Assembly: GCA_937926325.1 (NCBI GenBank)
Contig: CALAZQ010000439.1
Span: 1-25,959, forward strand
Direction of reading: 5' to 3'
DNA: 25,959 nt
From: an uncultured Planctomycetaceae bacterium
GTDB lineage: Bacteria > Planctomycetota > Planctomycetia > Pirellulales > UBA1268
The position numbers and the translations under genes were made by a program. Of the stretch, positions 1 to 8,672 are shown piece by piece; within the stretch, counting starts at the first letter, position 1; the number at the start of each line of letters is the position of its first letter. Under the pieces are notes generated by a model. The model saw only the letters and a program-made list of their open reading frames with translations, was not told the DNA's origin and ran no database searches.

Positions 1-48
1 GTGGTGGAAAACGCTACTGACGTCGTCGTTGAGGTGGAAGATCTTCAC
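1..48 (-). CDS. Possible 5' end of a divergent gene, cut by the window edge
   Basis: A minus-strand frame starting with GTG at position 48 runs off the left edge after 16 codons (reads M-K-I-F-H-L-N-D-D-V...). An in-frame stop lies upstream at 103-105 and no ATG lies between, so GTG at 48 would be the start. Fourteen of the 16 codons end in G or C, as in the real genes here, whereas the opposite plus-strand frame is much less biased. There is no clear Shine-Dalgarno sequence. The fragment is too short for a family assignment. If real, it is transcribed divergently from the PAAR gene. Confidence 0.25.
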   Translation of the reverse strand, partial: MKIFHLNDDVSSVFHH

Positions 49-196
49 GCGATCAAGCGGCGGGCGGGGGCTGCGGAAAATGCAACAATCAACAGACCGA
101 TTTCAACCAATTTTTCGTAGCATACCGTGAGGGCAGGCCGCCGCCGAATCAAATCATTCGGTAGCCTCCCCGGAGTCGAGCAGGAGGAAATCAGCG
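49..196. promoter_or_regulatory. AT-richer intergenic region, possible divergent promoter
   Basis: This is one of only two clearly AT-richer stretches in a very GC-rich window, most marked at about 76-120. It lies just upstream of the PAAR gene on the plus strand and of the possible left-edge gene on the minus strand. On the minus strand, TTGAAA (complement of 101-106) is a good -35-like hexamer, but the -10 at a suitable distance is poor. A plus-strand pair is weaker still. I call only a likely promoter-bearing region, not exact sites. Confidence 0.3.
182..187 (+). promoter_or_regulatory. Ribosome binding site of the PAAR gene
   Basis: AGGAGG lies 9 nt before the ATG at 197. It is the best Shine-Dalgarno match in the window and fixes the start of the PAAR gene against the longer overlapping frame that opens at 127. 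Confidence 0.75.
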
Positions 197-499
197 ATGG
201 GACCAGCAGCAACCCTCACCAGCCAGTACATGTGCCCGATGGTCACCCCGGTCGGTCCGGTGCCGACGCCGCACGTCGGAGGCTCGATCATGGTCGGCAC
301 GCCGACCGTCATCGTCGGCGGGCTGCCGGTTGCCACCCTGACCAGCACCGGGATGTGCGCCGTGCCGCCCCCGTGTGTGATGGCCGTCGGCAGCGCCACC
401 GTGCTGGTCGGTGCGATTCCGGCGATGGCCATGGCGAAACAGACCGTTCACGGCGGAATGATTGTGCAGGGGCAGCCGACGGTGATCATCGGGGGCTGA
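197..499 (+). CDS. PAAR-domain T6SS spike-tip protein
   Basis: This 100-aa protein is essentially one PAAR domain. PAAR proteins fold into a small cone that caps the VgrG trimer, sharpen the tip of the expelled T6SS needle, and can carry effectors. The sequence shows the repeating hairpins of the family: H26-V-G-G then V-G-T-P-T-V and G-L-P-V-A; C54; V-G-S-A-T-V and G-A-I-P-A; then H85-G-G and G-Q-P-T-V. H26, C54 or C60, and H85 are candidate zinc ligands at the apex. There is no N- or C-terminal extension, so it is a bare adaptor with no fused toxin. The start is set by the strong ribosome site at 182-187. Its 3' end overlaps the convergent tssG by 14 nt. No vgrG is next to it inside the window. 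Confidence 0.88.
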   Translation: MGPAATLTSQYMCPMVTPVGPVPTPHVGGSIMVGTPTVIVGGLPVATLTSTGMCAVPPPCVMAVGSATVLVGAIPAMAMAKQTVHGGMIVQGQPTVIIGG

Positions 500-1676
500 G
501 CGAACTGCCCGCCGCATCGCCGACAACAAAGATGGGGTCGTGCCGGTCGGCGACCGATTTGGAAGAAAGTAAAAATGTCGTCCAGCCGAGCCGGCTGCCG
601 GGATTCTGCGTGTCGTCTGCGGGGCCGTGCCGACCGAGCTGGCCGCGAGGAACCGCCTTCGCCGCAAGGGCCAGCCGGACCCGAATCTCAAAGCTCGGGC
701 CGGCGTAGAGCCGGGCCAGATCGGCCAGAGCGGCCTGCCCCGGCGTGCCGGGGAGCAGCTGGCGGAACCGAGGCAGATCGAGCGGCCCCAGTTGCAGCTC
801 AACGACACTCTGTACGTTCCAGACCCGGCTACCGGCAATCGCCCCGCCACCGAGCATCGTGTTCCAGCCGTCTGGATCCCGCCGGCTGCCCAGCCGCGTC
901 TGGTCGGGGGGCTCGAGCTGCAGCCAGCGGCCGACGAACTGCCGTACCGCCACCGGCATGCCGAAGGCGTCGGCCAGCAGCAGCCGTAGCGACTCGGCGG
1001 TCCGCGGGAAGGCGGCGAAGTGGCCGGCGTAGCGGTGGACCGTCGCGTCGGGAACCGCCAACCGGTCGGTGAGTCCGCGGGTGCCGAGACCGACGAGGCA
1101 GGCGACCACCGCCGTGATCGCATCACGTGGCCCGCTTGCAGCGGTGTCCCATTCAGCAACACTGCCGCGAAGGCTTGTCCGTTCCTGCTGCACCGGCAGC
1201 CGATACTTCGCCCAGGCCCGATACAGCAGCGAGATTGCCCGCTGGTTGAAGATGTCGAGAAAGTCCCGCAGGGCCCGGTCCCGAAACCGCCGGAACCGCT
1301 CGATGATCAGCGCGGTGTAATGCTGCGGCAGCACGCCGGCCGGCCCGAACAGCCCGAAACAACTCACCTCGAGTTGGGCGGCCGGCGGCTGGCCGCCGCT
1401 TGCAGCCGCGGAGTCGAACGACGCAACCGTGGCGGCTGTCACGGGGCCTGCCGGAAAGCCGAGCCCCGGTGTCGCCCGAAACTCAACGGTCGGCCGGTCG
1501 CCCTCGGCGGCAGCCGTCGTGCCGAGTTCGGCAGCCGCCGGCAGCCCCGCCGCCTCCGCCTGCCGCCGCATCGCGTCGTCGGCCAGCCGAATGGCCTGGA
1601 ACAGCTCGAATGATTCCGGGTTTGCGACAAGCTGGCCAATCAGGCCAGCTGCCGGCTGCCGGCTCGGGGCGGCCAT
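486..1676 (-). CDS. tssG: T6SS baseplate protein TssG
   Basis: The 396-aa protein matches the TssG (ImpH/VasB) family. TssG is a cytoplasmic baseplate wedge component that binds two TssF copies plus TssE and connects to TssK. The family's start pattern is visible: a short polar N-terminus, then an F-E-L-F-Q-A-I-R-L segment. F-G-L-F-G-P-A-G-V-L-P-Q-H-Y-T follows in the middle (compare the family's F-G-L-x-G-x-x-G-x-L-P), then an F-R-D-R-A-L-R-D-F-L-D-I-F segment. ATG at 1676 is chosen because AAGGAG (complement of 1685-1690) sits 8 nt upstream; a longer in-frame extension exists but reads as out-of-frame tssF sequence. The gene overlaps the end of tssF by 37 nt and is the last gene of the operon. 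Its tail overlaps the convergent PAAR gene by 14 nt. Confidence 0.9.
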   Translation of the reverse strand: MAAPSRQPAAGLIGQLVANPESFELFQAIRLADDAMRRQAEAAGLPAAAELGTTAAAEGDRPTVEFRATPGLGFPAGPVTAATVASFDSAAASGGQPPAAQLEVSCFGLFGPAGVLPQHYTALIIERFRRFRDRALRDFLDIFNQRAISLLYRAWAKYRLPVQQERTSLRGSVAEWDTAASGPRDAITAVVACLVGLGTRGLTDRLAVPDATVHRYAGHFAAFPRTAESLRLLLADAFGMPVAVRQFVGRWLQLEPPDQTRLGSRRDPDGWNTMLGGGAIAGSRVWNVQSVVELQLGPLDLPRFRQLLPGTPGQAALADLARLYAGPSFEIRVRLALAAKAVPRGQLGRHGPADDTQNPGSRLGWTTFLLSSKSVADRHDPIFVVGDAAGSSLSPR

Positions 1677-3505
1677 CGCCAAGGCTCCTTGCGGCTCTCC
1701 TGTCGCCGCGACGTCGCCACCAGTCGCGTGAAGGAATTGAGGGTGACATGGCTGCCGAAGAACCGCTCCAGCAGGCTGGCGAAGAGATAGCCGGCATGAT
1801 CGGCGAAGCGTTCCTCGTCGAGGTCGATCCGCACCTCGAGGCCCTGGGCGATGCCGCCGTCCGGCCCGGGCACCCGGGCCGCCACCCGGCGGCCAGTGAC
1901 CCCCATCACGCCCTGGATCCACCGCTGCTTCTGGGCAAAGTCGTCGAGTTCGTCATGCAGGTACAGGCTCAGCAGTTCCCGGAGCGCGGCGGCGGGCTGG
2001 CCGTCACCAGCGTCGATCAGCGAAAGATGATTCAGCGACAGGTGCGAAAGCAGCCTCCAGGCGGCGGCCTGTCCCGGTGGATGCCGCAGCGGTCGGGTCG
2101 GCCGCTGCAGGCAGACGATCCGGCCGATCGGGCCTGCTCCATCCCGCAGCGACAGCCGCGGCCGACCGACGGCAAAGGGCAGCCCGATCGGGAGGTTACG
2201 GTTGGTGCAGGTCGCCTCGGCATGCAGCGTGAGGCCGCCGGTCATCGCCGGGCCACCGCTCGGATCGACCAACGCCACCCAGAGATCGCTGCCGGTATCG
2301 ACACTGCCATCGGGACGCGGCGACCGCCTGATCCGGCGGGTTGCGGCGTAGCGGAGGTTGGTGGACCCGCCGCCCGGAGCTGGCGTCTGCGAATAAAACG
2401 GAGAGATCGGCCGGGGCCGCTCCCCCGGCCGGCCCGCCCGCAGCGATCGCAGTTCAGAAATTTCGAGGGCGGCCGGTCGGCGGGCGTCGGGCGTCAGGCA
2501 ATACTCCGACTCTGCGCCGGAGATCCGCAGCGGATCGAGTCGTTGGGCAAACAGATTCACGACCGGCGTGCAGCCGAGCCTCACCGCCGTCGGCGACACC
2601 AGGCGGGAGAGGTCGCGGTCGGCCTCGGCCAGCAGAATCGAGATCTGCAGCCGTGGGCCGCAGGAACCGATCGTGGCGGCGTCGAGCCCGAGCAGATCGA
2701 GAAACAGAAACTTCTGCGGCAGGGCGAACAACTCAGACAGGAGCCGGTAGCCAGGGAATGACCTCGGGTCGCTCGGCAGGGCTGCCTCGTCCGCCTCAAA
2801 CCCCGCCGCGACGAGCATTCGCGGCGGCAGCAGCCGGGCCTCGGCGGGCCGCTCCGGATCACCGACGATGATGCCGAGGCAACGGGTCAGCAGCAGTTCA
2901 TAGAGGCGATAGATCTGCTGCCCGCCGCCGGCATGCAGGTGCAGCCGCAGCGAGCCGAGCGGCATCTGACCGATGGGGGTCGTGCCGTCGAGGCTGCAAA
3001 GGTCGAGCTGAAGAACCGCGGCGGTGTCAGCCGGCGGCACCTGGGGCAGGTCAAACGGCGGCTCGGCGAGCCGGGCCGCCCGCACCTCCAGCGGCCAGAG
3101 GGTGAGATTGAAGCAGGTGCTGTAAAGACAGGGCTCACCATCGACCGGTTCGGTCTCCAGCAGTGTGCCCCGGGGCAGTGGGTGGCCGCCGACAAGGGCT
3201 GCCTGCTTGCGGTCGATCGCCAGCTCGACGATCGAGAGCGACGGCACCGGCCGCATGTAGTGCGGGTAGAGCAGTTCCAGCAGCGTGTCGGAGAGCTCGG
3301 GAAAGTCATCTTCCAGCCGCTGATGCAGCCTGGCGTTCAGGAAGGCAACGCCCTGCAGCAGCCGTTCGACATGCGGGTCTTTCGAGGCATCTTCGCCAAG
3401 GCTGAGCCGGCCGGCGATCTTGGGATGCTCCCGGGCGAAGGCCGCCGTCCGCTGGCGAAGAATCGCCAGTTCCCGCTCATAAAAAGGCAGCAGGGGATCG
3501 CTCAT
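1640..3505 (-). CDS. tssF: T6SS baseplate protein TssF
   Basis: At 621 aa this is a full-length TssF (ImpG/VasA), the main wedge subunit of the T6SS baseplate, which assembles with TssG and TssE in the cytoplasm. The N-terminal family signature is unmistakable: F-Y-E-R-E-L-A-I-L-R near residue 8, F-A-R-E-H-P-K-I-A-G-R-L, then D-P-H-V-E-R-L-L-Q-G-V-A-F-L-N-A-R-L and a P-E-L-S-D-T-L-L-E-L-L-Y-P-H-Y motif. The start at 3505 overlaps the tssE stop by 4 nt (ATGA type), which suggests translational coupling; a weak GAGG precedes it. The 3' end overlaps tssG by 37 nt. Confidence 0.95.
   Translation of the reverse strand: MSDPLLPFYERELAILRQRTAAFAREHPKIAGRLSLGEDASKDPHVERLLQGVAFLNARLHQRLEDDFPELSDTLLELLYPHYMRPVPSLSIVELAIDRKQAALVGGHPLPRGTLLETEPVDGEPCLYSTCFNLTLWPLEVRAARLAEPPFDLPQVPPADTAAVLQLDLCSLDGTTPIGQMPLGSLRLHLHAGGGQQIYRLYELLLTRCLGIIVGDPERPAEARLLPPRMLVAAGFEADEAALPSDPRSFPGYRLLSELFALPQKFLFLDLLGLDAATIGSCGPRLQISILLAEADRDLSRLVSPTAVRLGCTPVVNLFAQRLDPLRISGAESEYCLTPDARRPAALEISELRSLRAGRPGERPRPISPFYSQTPAPGGGSTNLRYAATRRIRRSPRPDGSVDTGSDLWVALVDPSGGPAMTGGLTLHAEATCTNRNLPIGLPFAVGRPRLSLRDGAGPIGRIVCLQRPTRPLRHPPGQAAAWRLLSHLSLNHLSLIDAGDGQPAAALRELLSLYLHDELDDFAQKQRWIQGVMGVTGRRVAARVPGPDGGIAQGLEVRIDLDEERFADHAGYLFASLLERFFGSHVTLNSFTRLVATSRRQESRKEPWRWPPRAGSRQLA
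1685..1690 (-). promoter_or_regulatory. tssG: Ribosome binding site of tssG, inside tssF
   Basis: AAGGAG on the minus strand, 8 nt before the tssG ATG at 1676. It lies within the last codons of tssF and fixes the tssG start. Confidence 0.6.
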
Positions 3506-4041
3506 GCTGTCGCCTCGACCCGGAAGTCTCCGCTGGTCGCATCGATCGCCGACGACAGGCGGACACCCTCCCGCAGCGGCTCAACCACCAGCACAGCCTC
3601 GATCGTGAACTGCAGCCGCCGGTCGAGCGGCCGCCGCTCGGCATCCTCGAGATCGGGGGTCACCCTGACGTCCTGCAGCCGGGGTTCGAAGCCTTCGATC
3701 AGTTCGGCAATCCTCCGGCAGAGCGTCTCGAGGTCGTGGTCTTCGCGAATCTCCAGGCTCTGCAGATCGGGCAGCCCGTAGTTGACCAGCGACGTCGCCA
3801 GTTCTTCGAGGCCTTCCGGCAACGCCCCGAGCGGCTGCCGGGCATTGAGCAAATCCTGAATATCCCGGCAGAGCCCCTGCTTGATCGACCGGATCACCTG
3901 GGCCTCGTGCCAGCGGGGCTCCTCGGACTGGTCGGGCCGATCGTCGAGCAGACGGTCGAGCAGGCTGGGCAGAAGCTCATCGCGGCTGCCGGGCCTGCCG
4001 ACGGCGGCGAAGCGACCAGAGGCGGCTGGTGATGGCGACAT
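3502..4041 (-). CDS. tssE: T6SS baseplate protein TssE (gp25-like)
   Basis: The 179-aa product is a TssE (ImpF) protein related to phage T4 gp25. It sits in the baseplate and provides the platform from which TssB/TssC sheath polymerisation starts. The gp25-like domain spans roughly residues 45-165. It shows the conserved V-I-R-S-I-K-Q-G-L-C-R-D-I element, L-L-N-A-R, S-L-V-N-Y-G-L-P-D, and I-E-G-F-E-P-R-L followed by V-R-V. The first 45 residues, including a run rich in Leu, Asp and Arg, are typical of the family. I use ATG at 4041; an upstream in-frame extension overlaps tagJ and reads as shadow sequence. It lies 58 nt after tagJ and overlaps tssF by 4 nt. Confidence 0.92.
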   Translation of the reverse strand: MSPSPAASGRFAAVGRPGSRDELLPSLLDRLLDDRPDQSEEPRWHEAQVIRSIKQGLCRDIQDLLNARQPLGALPEGLEELATSLVNYGLPDLQSLEIREDHDLETLCRRIAELIEGFEPRLQDVRVTPDLEDAERRPLDRRLQFTIEAVLVVEPLREGVRLSSAIDATSGDFRVEATA

Positions 4042-4099
4042 GTGGCTGTTCCGGCTGTGGTCTTCCCGGTCGGTCTTTTCGGACGTCCTGCTTGAGCAG

Positions 4100-4912
4100 T
4101 CAGCTGGTGCCGAACTCGACGCGTTCAAGGTCGAGCATGTCGATGGCGTCCTCGCCATCGACCACAAACAACCGCCGGCCAACGCCGATTGCCGCTTCGT
4201 CCTCGCCGCCGAGAAAGTCGGTCCGCCGGCCCAGTCGCGACGCGTCGTCGGCGGTCGCGAGGCTGCCGTACACCGCCGGCAGACAGACCTCGGCTTCGAA
4301 CGCCTCCGGAACACACATCTGCCCCTTCCGCCAGATCAGGTCAAGCGGCCGCTGCGGCGGGCTGAAGCTGATCGAGGCCACCCGGCCCATCGGAATCCAG
4401 TAATACTTGCCGGTCTGGGTCAGCACCTCGAAGACGCCGGCGGTGAGGTCGTCGAGGTCGCGAAAATCCGTAAAGGCCCGGTCGCCGCTTGCGGTGCCGG
4501 CCAGACGGCCGGGCAGGGCCGGCCGGGCGGCTTCGGCGGCAGCCACCGTCGCGGCCGCGGCGGCCGCTTCTCCACCGCGGTGCTGGACAAAGGCCCGCAG
4601 CTGTTCGCGAACCGGCTCGTCGGCGCCGTCGAGCAACTCTGGCACCCGCCCCTCGTCGAAAAACTGCCGCCGGGCCGCCTCGGCCCGCAGCAGCTGCCGG
4701 ATCGGCGTCGCCGCCACAGCCGCCCGCGGCTCCAGGCTGATCAGCGCGTCGAGCTGGCCGTCGGCTCGCTCGGTTTCTCCAGCGAGAATCAGCAGCTCAG
4801 CCAGCAGCCAGCGGGCCTCGAGATCGCCCGGGGCCCGTTTGACGGCTCCCTCGGCGGCGGCGATCGCGGCGGTGAGGTTGCCCGCTGCAAGCAAATCACC
4901 AGGACTGTCCAT
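4100..4912 (-). CDS. tagJ: T6SS accessory protein TagJ / ImpE
   Basis: This 270-aa protein matches the ImpE family. TagJ/ImpE is an accessory T6SS protein known to bind the N-terminus of TssB and thought to help sheath handling or recycling. The N-terminal half (about 1-130) is Ala/Leu-rich and helical with a TPR-like look (L-L-A-A-G-N-L, A-P-G-D-L-E-A-R-W-L-L-A-E-L). The C-terminal half carries the family pattern D-L-D-D-L-T-A-G-V-F-E-V-L-T, K-Y-Y-W-I-P, P-P-Q-R-P-L-D-L-I-W-R and L-P-A-V-Y. A GAGGAG ribosome site lies 6 nt before the ATG at 4912. Its place between the second tssC and tssE matches the rhizobial impD-impE-impF order. Confidence 0.9.
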   Translation of the reverse strand: MDSPGDLLAAGNLTAAIAAAEGAVKRAPGDLEARWLLAELLILAGETERADGQLDALISLEPRAAVAATPIRQLLRAEAARRQFFDEGRVPELLDGADEPVREQLRAFVQHRGGEAAAAAATVAAAEAARPALPGRLAGTASGDRAFTDFRDLDDLTAGVFEVLTQTGKYYWIPMGRVASISFSPPQRPLDLIWRKGQMCVPEAFEAEVCLPAVYGSLATADDASRLGRRTDFLGGEDEAAIGVGRRLFVVDGEDAIDMLDLERVEFGTS

Positions 4913-4948
4913 CGTCAGCTCCTCAAGAGAGGCGGTCGCGGCCGCTTC

Positions 4949-6556
4949 TCAGCGGCTCTCCTGCCGAATAACCGTGGTCACCAGCCTGAGTGTGGCATCG
5001 ATTTGATCAAGTTGAAAGTGGGGTTGCAGATGCATCACCACCCGATAGGCACCAGCGGTGCCCGGCTCCTCACGAACCTGGACCGCCCCGGCCCGCAGTG
5101 GCAGTCGCGCCCGGACTTCCGGTGAGGCCCGGTCATCCGGCGTGACGTACTGGTTGAGCCAGTCGTTGAGAAACCGCTCCAGCTCTACCGGCTCGGTGAA
5201 CGAGCCGAGTTTGTCCCGCATGATCACCTTCAGGTAGTGGGCAAACCGGGAGACGCAGAGCACGTACTGTAGCATCGCCGAGATTTTCGCGTTGGCGTTC
5301 GCCTCGGGCTTGTCGAACCGCTCCGGCTCGTGCAACGACGGATTGACATGAAAGATCGCCCGGCCATCCACGCCGGAGGCACACAGCGGGATCAGTCCGG
5401 CCTGCTCGAGCTGCACTTGGGCGGCATCGGTCACCACCACCTCGGCCGGCCCCCGGCCGGCCTCGCCCGGCCGCAGCCCCGCAAAGCTGTCGATCGGCAG
5501 ATGTTCCACCTGCCCGCCACCGGCGAAGCCCCGCGAACCACCCCGAATGTCGGCAAACCAGCCGGATCGGCCAAACTCGTGCAGAATCACCGAGGCCAGC
5601 GGCCAGATCGCCCCGATCCAGAGCCTCGTGCCGTCTTCCTGCTCGCGATACCGGAAGCCGCGGTCGGCGAAGGAACGCTCCGCCGCCGCCGGTGCGTCGG
5701 CTGAGCCAATCCAGCCGTCATAGGGCAGCCGGCCGAGCACACCCGGCAACGGCAGACCGACGAACCGGCTTTCCTCCCGCCTCCGCAGGCTCCGCCACTT
5801 CGCAAACTCAGCCGCCGACTGGTACTGCCGCAGGTCGTTGAAGGTGTTGATCCGGTCAAGGCTGTCGATGCCCATCAGGCTGGCCGCCGGCCGCGTCAGG
5901 AGCGGCGCGAAGGCCGCGGCAGACACCTCGGAAAGGCCGGTGAGCAGATCGACATCGTCGGGATGGCGGCCGAACTCGTAGTCGGCCAGCAGCAGGCCGA
6001 AGGGGGTGCCACCGGCGGTGCCAAACTCCTCCTCGTAGATTTTCCGCCAGAGAGCGGACCGGTCGAACTCGACAGCCTTGTCGCGGTCGCGGGCGAGTTC
6101 CCGCTTGCTCACATTGAGCAGTCGCAGTTCCACCCGGCCGCTGCCGTCGCCGGAGGTGTCGGCAGAACTGGCGGCCTCAGTCAGCCACTGCACTCCCCGC
6201 CAGGCGGCCTCGAGCTGCCGGAACCGGGGGTGATGAAGGATCGCATCGACCTGGCCGCCGATCGCCTCATCGAGGCTGGCGATGTCTTCGCCAAGCAGAG
6301 CCGCCAGGTCATCGCGGTCGACCCGTTCACCGGGCGGAATCCGCGTCGCCGCCCAAGCCCTCAACAGCTCGGCCGGACTGCCGGCAGCCAGCAGTCGATC
6401 GGCCAGGGGCCGCCCCGACGTCTCGCCGGGGCCGGGGGCGATGAACTGCTCGGCGAGCAGCCGGGGCAGCGGTGTCTCTGCCGCCGGAAGCAGCCGCTCG
6501 GCCGGGTGCTGAAAAATTTCGACTCGAGAAGCCGAGGCGGCTGACGAGGTTTCCAT
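4949..6556 (-). CDS. tssC: Second TssC-family sheath protein (ImpD / TssC40-like)
   Basis: The 535-aa protein is a second, complete member of the TssC (VipB, EvpB) large sheath subunit family, next to a standard tssC. Both family domains are visible: [27 protein letters not shown] and P-F-G-L-L-L-A-D-Y-E-F in the N-terminal half. The C-terminal half has S-R-F-A-H-Y-L-K-V-I-M-R-D-K-L-G-S-F and a Q-P-H-F-Q-L-D-Q-I end. It differs from its neighbour in a longer N-terminus (about 45 extra residues) and a divergent central surface region. Agrobacterium and Rhizobium imp clusters have a similar pair; there, one copy builds the sheath with TssB. I start at ATG 6556; a TTG at 6589 is possible, and neither has a good ribosome site. 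Confidence 0.88.
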   Translation of the reverse strand: METSSAASASRVEIFQHPAERLLPAAETPLPRLLAEQFIAPGPGETSGRPLADRLLAAGSPAELLRAWAATRIPPGERVDRDDLAALLGEDIASLDEAIGGQVDAILHHPRFRQLEAAWRGVQWLTEAASSADTSGDGSGRVELRLLNVSKRELARDRDKAVEFDRSALWRKIYEEEFGTAGGTPFGLLLADYEFGRHPDDVDLLTGLSEVSAAAFAPLLTRPAASLMGIDSLDRINTFNDLRQYQSAAEFAKWRSLRRREESRFVGLPLPGVLGRLPYDGWIGSADAPAAAERSFADRGFRYREQEDGTRLWIGAIWPLASVILHEFGRSGWFADIRGGSRGFAGGGQVEHLPIDSFAGLRPGEAGRGPAEVVVTDAAQVQLEQAGLIPLCASGVDGRAIFHVNPSLHEPERFDKPEANANAKISAMLQYVLCVSRFAHYLKVIMRDKLGSFTEPVELERFLNDWLNQYVTPDDRASPEVRARLPLRAGAVQVREEPGTAGAYRVVMHLQPHFQLDQIDATLRLVTTVIRQESR

Positions 6557-6627
6557 GGCGGGGCGGGGGTCTCTGCTGCCGCGGGACAAGTCGCCGACCG
6601 GGGAACCAACGTCACCGGAACGGCCGG

Positions 6628-8130
6628 TCAGCCGCCCTTCGCAAACGATGGAATCTTGGCGACCATTCGCATGCTCGTGGTGAGTTCCTCAAGCTGCAGC
6701 CAAGGCCGCAGCCAGGCGACGGCGTTGTAGCTGCCCGGCGCCCCGGGCACCTCTTCCACTTTGATCGCCGCCTCGGCGAGCGGATAGCGGGCCTTGACCT
6801 CATCCGAGGGATGCGGGTCGGTGGTGACATAGTTGGAAATCCACCGCGACAGCCAGTCCTCGCAGTCCTGCCGCTCCATGAACGAGCCGATCTTGTCGCG
6901 GGCGATCACCTTGAGGAAGTGCGCGATCCGCGAGGTCGCCATCATGTAGGGCAGCCGAGCCGAAATCGCCGCGTTGGCGGTCGCCTCGGGCCGATCGTAC
7001 TTCTTCGGCTTCTGCACCGTCTGTGAGCCGAAAAAGACGGCATAGTCGGTGTTCTTGTAGTGGCACAGCGGCAGGAAGCCGAGCTTCGACAGTTCCGCTT
7101 CCCGGCGGTCGGTGATGGCGATCTCGGTCGGGCACTTCATCGCCATGTCGCCGTCGTCGGCGGTGAAGATGTGGGCCGGCAGCCCCTCGACCTTGCCGCC
7201 ATTCTCGGCCCCACGGATCGCCGTGCACCAGCCGGTCTTGGCAAAGGCGTCGGTCAGTTGGGCCCCGAGCACGAAGGCGGTGTTCATCCAGGCATAGTTC
7301 TCGTGGGGCACCGGCTTGGCGTTGCCCTGCTCGTCGAGTTCGACCTCTTCGAAGTCGAACGCTTCGACCGGCTTGGTGTTCTTCCCGTACGGCAGCCGCG
7401 ACAACGACCGCGGCATCGTCAGCACCATGAACCGCGAGTCGTCAGAGTCGCGGAAGCTCCGCCACTTGGCGTACGACTCGTCGAGGAAGATCTTTTCGAG
7501 ATCCCGCGGCTTGGAAAGCTCCGCGAAGCTCTCGAGGCCCAGCAGGGCCGGATCGGCCGCCGAAATGAACGGGCAGAAGCCGGCCGCCGCAACCTGCGAC
7601 ATCTTCGTCATCAGGTCGATGTCTTCGGGATGATTGGTGAATTCATAGTCGCCGATCAACGCGCCGTAGGGCTCACCGCCCGGCGAGCCAAACTCGGCCT
7701 CGTAGATCTTCTTGAAGGCCTGGCTCTGGTCGAACTCAACCGCCTTGTCGAGATCCTTGAACAGTTCCCGCTTTGAGGCGTTGAAGACCCGCAGCTTGAG
7801 CTGTGCCCCCGTCTCGCTGTTCATCACCAGATGGTGCAGGCCCCGCCAGCTGCCCTCGAGCTTCTGGAAGGACTCGTGGTGCATGATTTCCGAAAGCTGT
7901 GTCGAGAGGGCGGTGTCGATCGCCGCGATGGCCCGATTGATCGAACGGGTCACGTTCTTGTCAAAGTGAACGGTTCCCTCGAGCGACTGCTCGACGAGCG
8001 AGCGAATCAGCTCGTCCCGCCGCGGCTTTTCGACCGCCTTCGGCATCATTTGGGTGATCTGGTCGAGCAGGCCCGCCGAGGTTTCGGCGGCTGCCGCGGC
8101 CGCCTGCTGCTGGGTTTCGCCGGTGCTCAT
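6628..8130 (-). CDS. tssC: T6SS contractile sheath large subunit TssC
   Basis: The 500-aa protein is the standard TssC (VipB/ImpC). With TssB it forms the contractile tail sheath whose contraction drives the Hcp tube outward. Signatures seen: [11 protein letters not shown] near residue 90, [37 protein letters not shown], and [15 protein letters not shown]. Further on come L-P-Y-G and [17 protein letters not shown]. The length is normal. AAGGAG (complement of 8138-8143) sits 7 nt before the ATG at 8130. The start overlaps the tssB stop by 4 nt, so the two sheath subunits are probably translationally coupled. A 71-nt gap separates it from the second tssC. Confidence 0.96.
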   Translation of the reverse strand: MSTGETQQQAAAAAAETSAGLLDQITQMMPKAVEKPRRDELIRSLVEQSLEGTVHFDKNVTRSINRAIAAIDTALSTQLSEIMHHESFQKLEGSWRGLHHLVMNSETGAQLKLRVFNASKRELFKDLDKAVEFDQSQAFKKIYEAEFGSPGGEPYGALIGDYEFTNHPEDIDLMTKMSQVAAAGFCPFISAADPALLGLESFAELSKPRDLEKIFLDESYAKWRSFRDSDDSRFMVLTMPRSLSRLPYGKNTKPVEAFDFEEVELDEQGNAKPVPHENYAWMNTAFVLGAQLTDAFAKTGWCTAIRGAENGGKVEGLPAHIFTADDGDMAMKCPTEIAITDRREAELSKLGFLPLCHYKNTDYAVFFGSQTVQKPKKYDRPEATANAAISARLPYMMATSRIAHFLKVIARDKIGSFMERQDCEDWLSRWISNYVTTDPHPSDEVKARYPLAEAAIKVEEVPGAPGSYNAVAWLRPWLQLEELTTSMRMVAKIPSFAKGG

Positions 8131-8672
8131 GTTGCATCTCCTTCGGGCTTGTCACCGCCGGCCGCGTCCTGCGAACCACCAATTCCCATTTCACCCGCCA
8201 GTTTTTTCATGGCGTCGTCACTCTGAAGAATCTTTTCGAGTTCCGACTCGAGGCCGTCGGCCCGGTCAACCGCACTGAGTAACTCCCGCAGCCGGTTCCG
8301 CGTGTCGAGCAATTTGCGGAGCGGCTCGACCTGCTCGACGACCTTGGCCGGCTCGAAATCCTCGATCGATGAGAACTTGAGCTGCACCGCCATCTCGCTG
8401 CCGTCGTCGGCGAGCGTGTTGGCCACCCGCATCTCGAGGCCGGGCGTCATCCGCCGCATCACCTCGTCAAAGCTGTCACGATCGATCGAGACGAACTTTC
8501 GATCCTTCAGCGGCTTGAGCGGCTCGGTCGGGTTGCCCGAGAAGTCACCCATCACGCCGACGACAAAGGGCAGGTCCTTGACAACCGTCGCCCCCTCGGT
8601 CTCGACCTCGTAGGTGATGTGCACCCGCGGCTTACGAACCCGCGTGAGTTTTTTCTGAACCGATTCCGGCAT
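8127..8672 (-). CDS. tssB: T6SS contractile sheath small subunit TssB
   Basis: The 181-aa product is TssB (VipA/ImpB), which pairs with TssC in the cytoplasmic contractile sheath. Family features: a basic start ([12 protein letters not shown]), [41 protein letters not shown], then a helical C-terminal arm ending in [12 protein letters not shown]. In known systems the C-terminal helix and N-terminal strand interlock with TssC. I use ATG at 8672 (reads M-P-E-S-V-Q-K-K); a longer in-frame extension has no family sequence. The Shine-Dalgarno is weak. The 142-nt gap upstream to tssA is the largest within the operon. Confidence 0.95.
   Translation of the reverse strand: MPESVQKKLTRVRKPRVHITYEVETEGATVVKDLPFVVGVMGDFSGNPTEPLKPLKDRKFVSIDRDSFDEVMRRMTPGLEMRVANTLADDGSEMAVQLKFSSIEDFEPAKVVEQVEPLRKLLDTRNRLRELLSAVDRADGLESELEKILQSDDAMKKLAGEMGIGGSQDAAGGDKPEGDAT

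Noticed and set aside
1..120. Plus-strand frame open from the window edge to a stop at 118-120, possibly the end of a vgrG gene
   Set aside because: Its third-position GC content is well below that of the real genes and the residues match no VgrG feature I know; the minus-strand reading fits the codon bias better, though both remain uncertain.
127..708. Plus-strand open frame overlapping the PAAR gene
   Set aside because: The PAAR frame has the domain and the strong ribosome site; this one is Arg/His-rich without pattern and runs on into antisense tssG.
1400..2761. Long plus-strand open frame (453 codons) opposite tssG and tssF
   Set aside because: It lies antisense to two clear T6SS genes, is rich in Arg/Pro/Gln with no domain pattern, and is the expected product of extreme GC bias at third codon positions.
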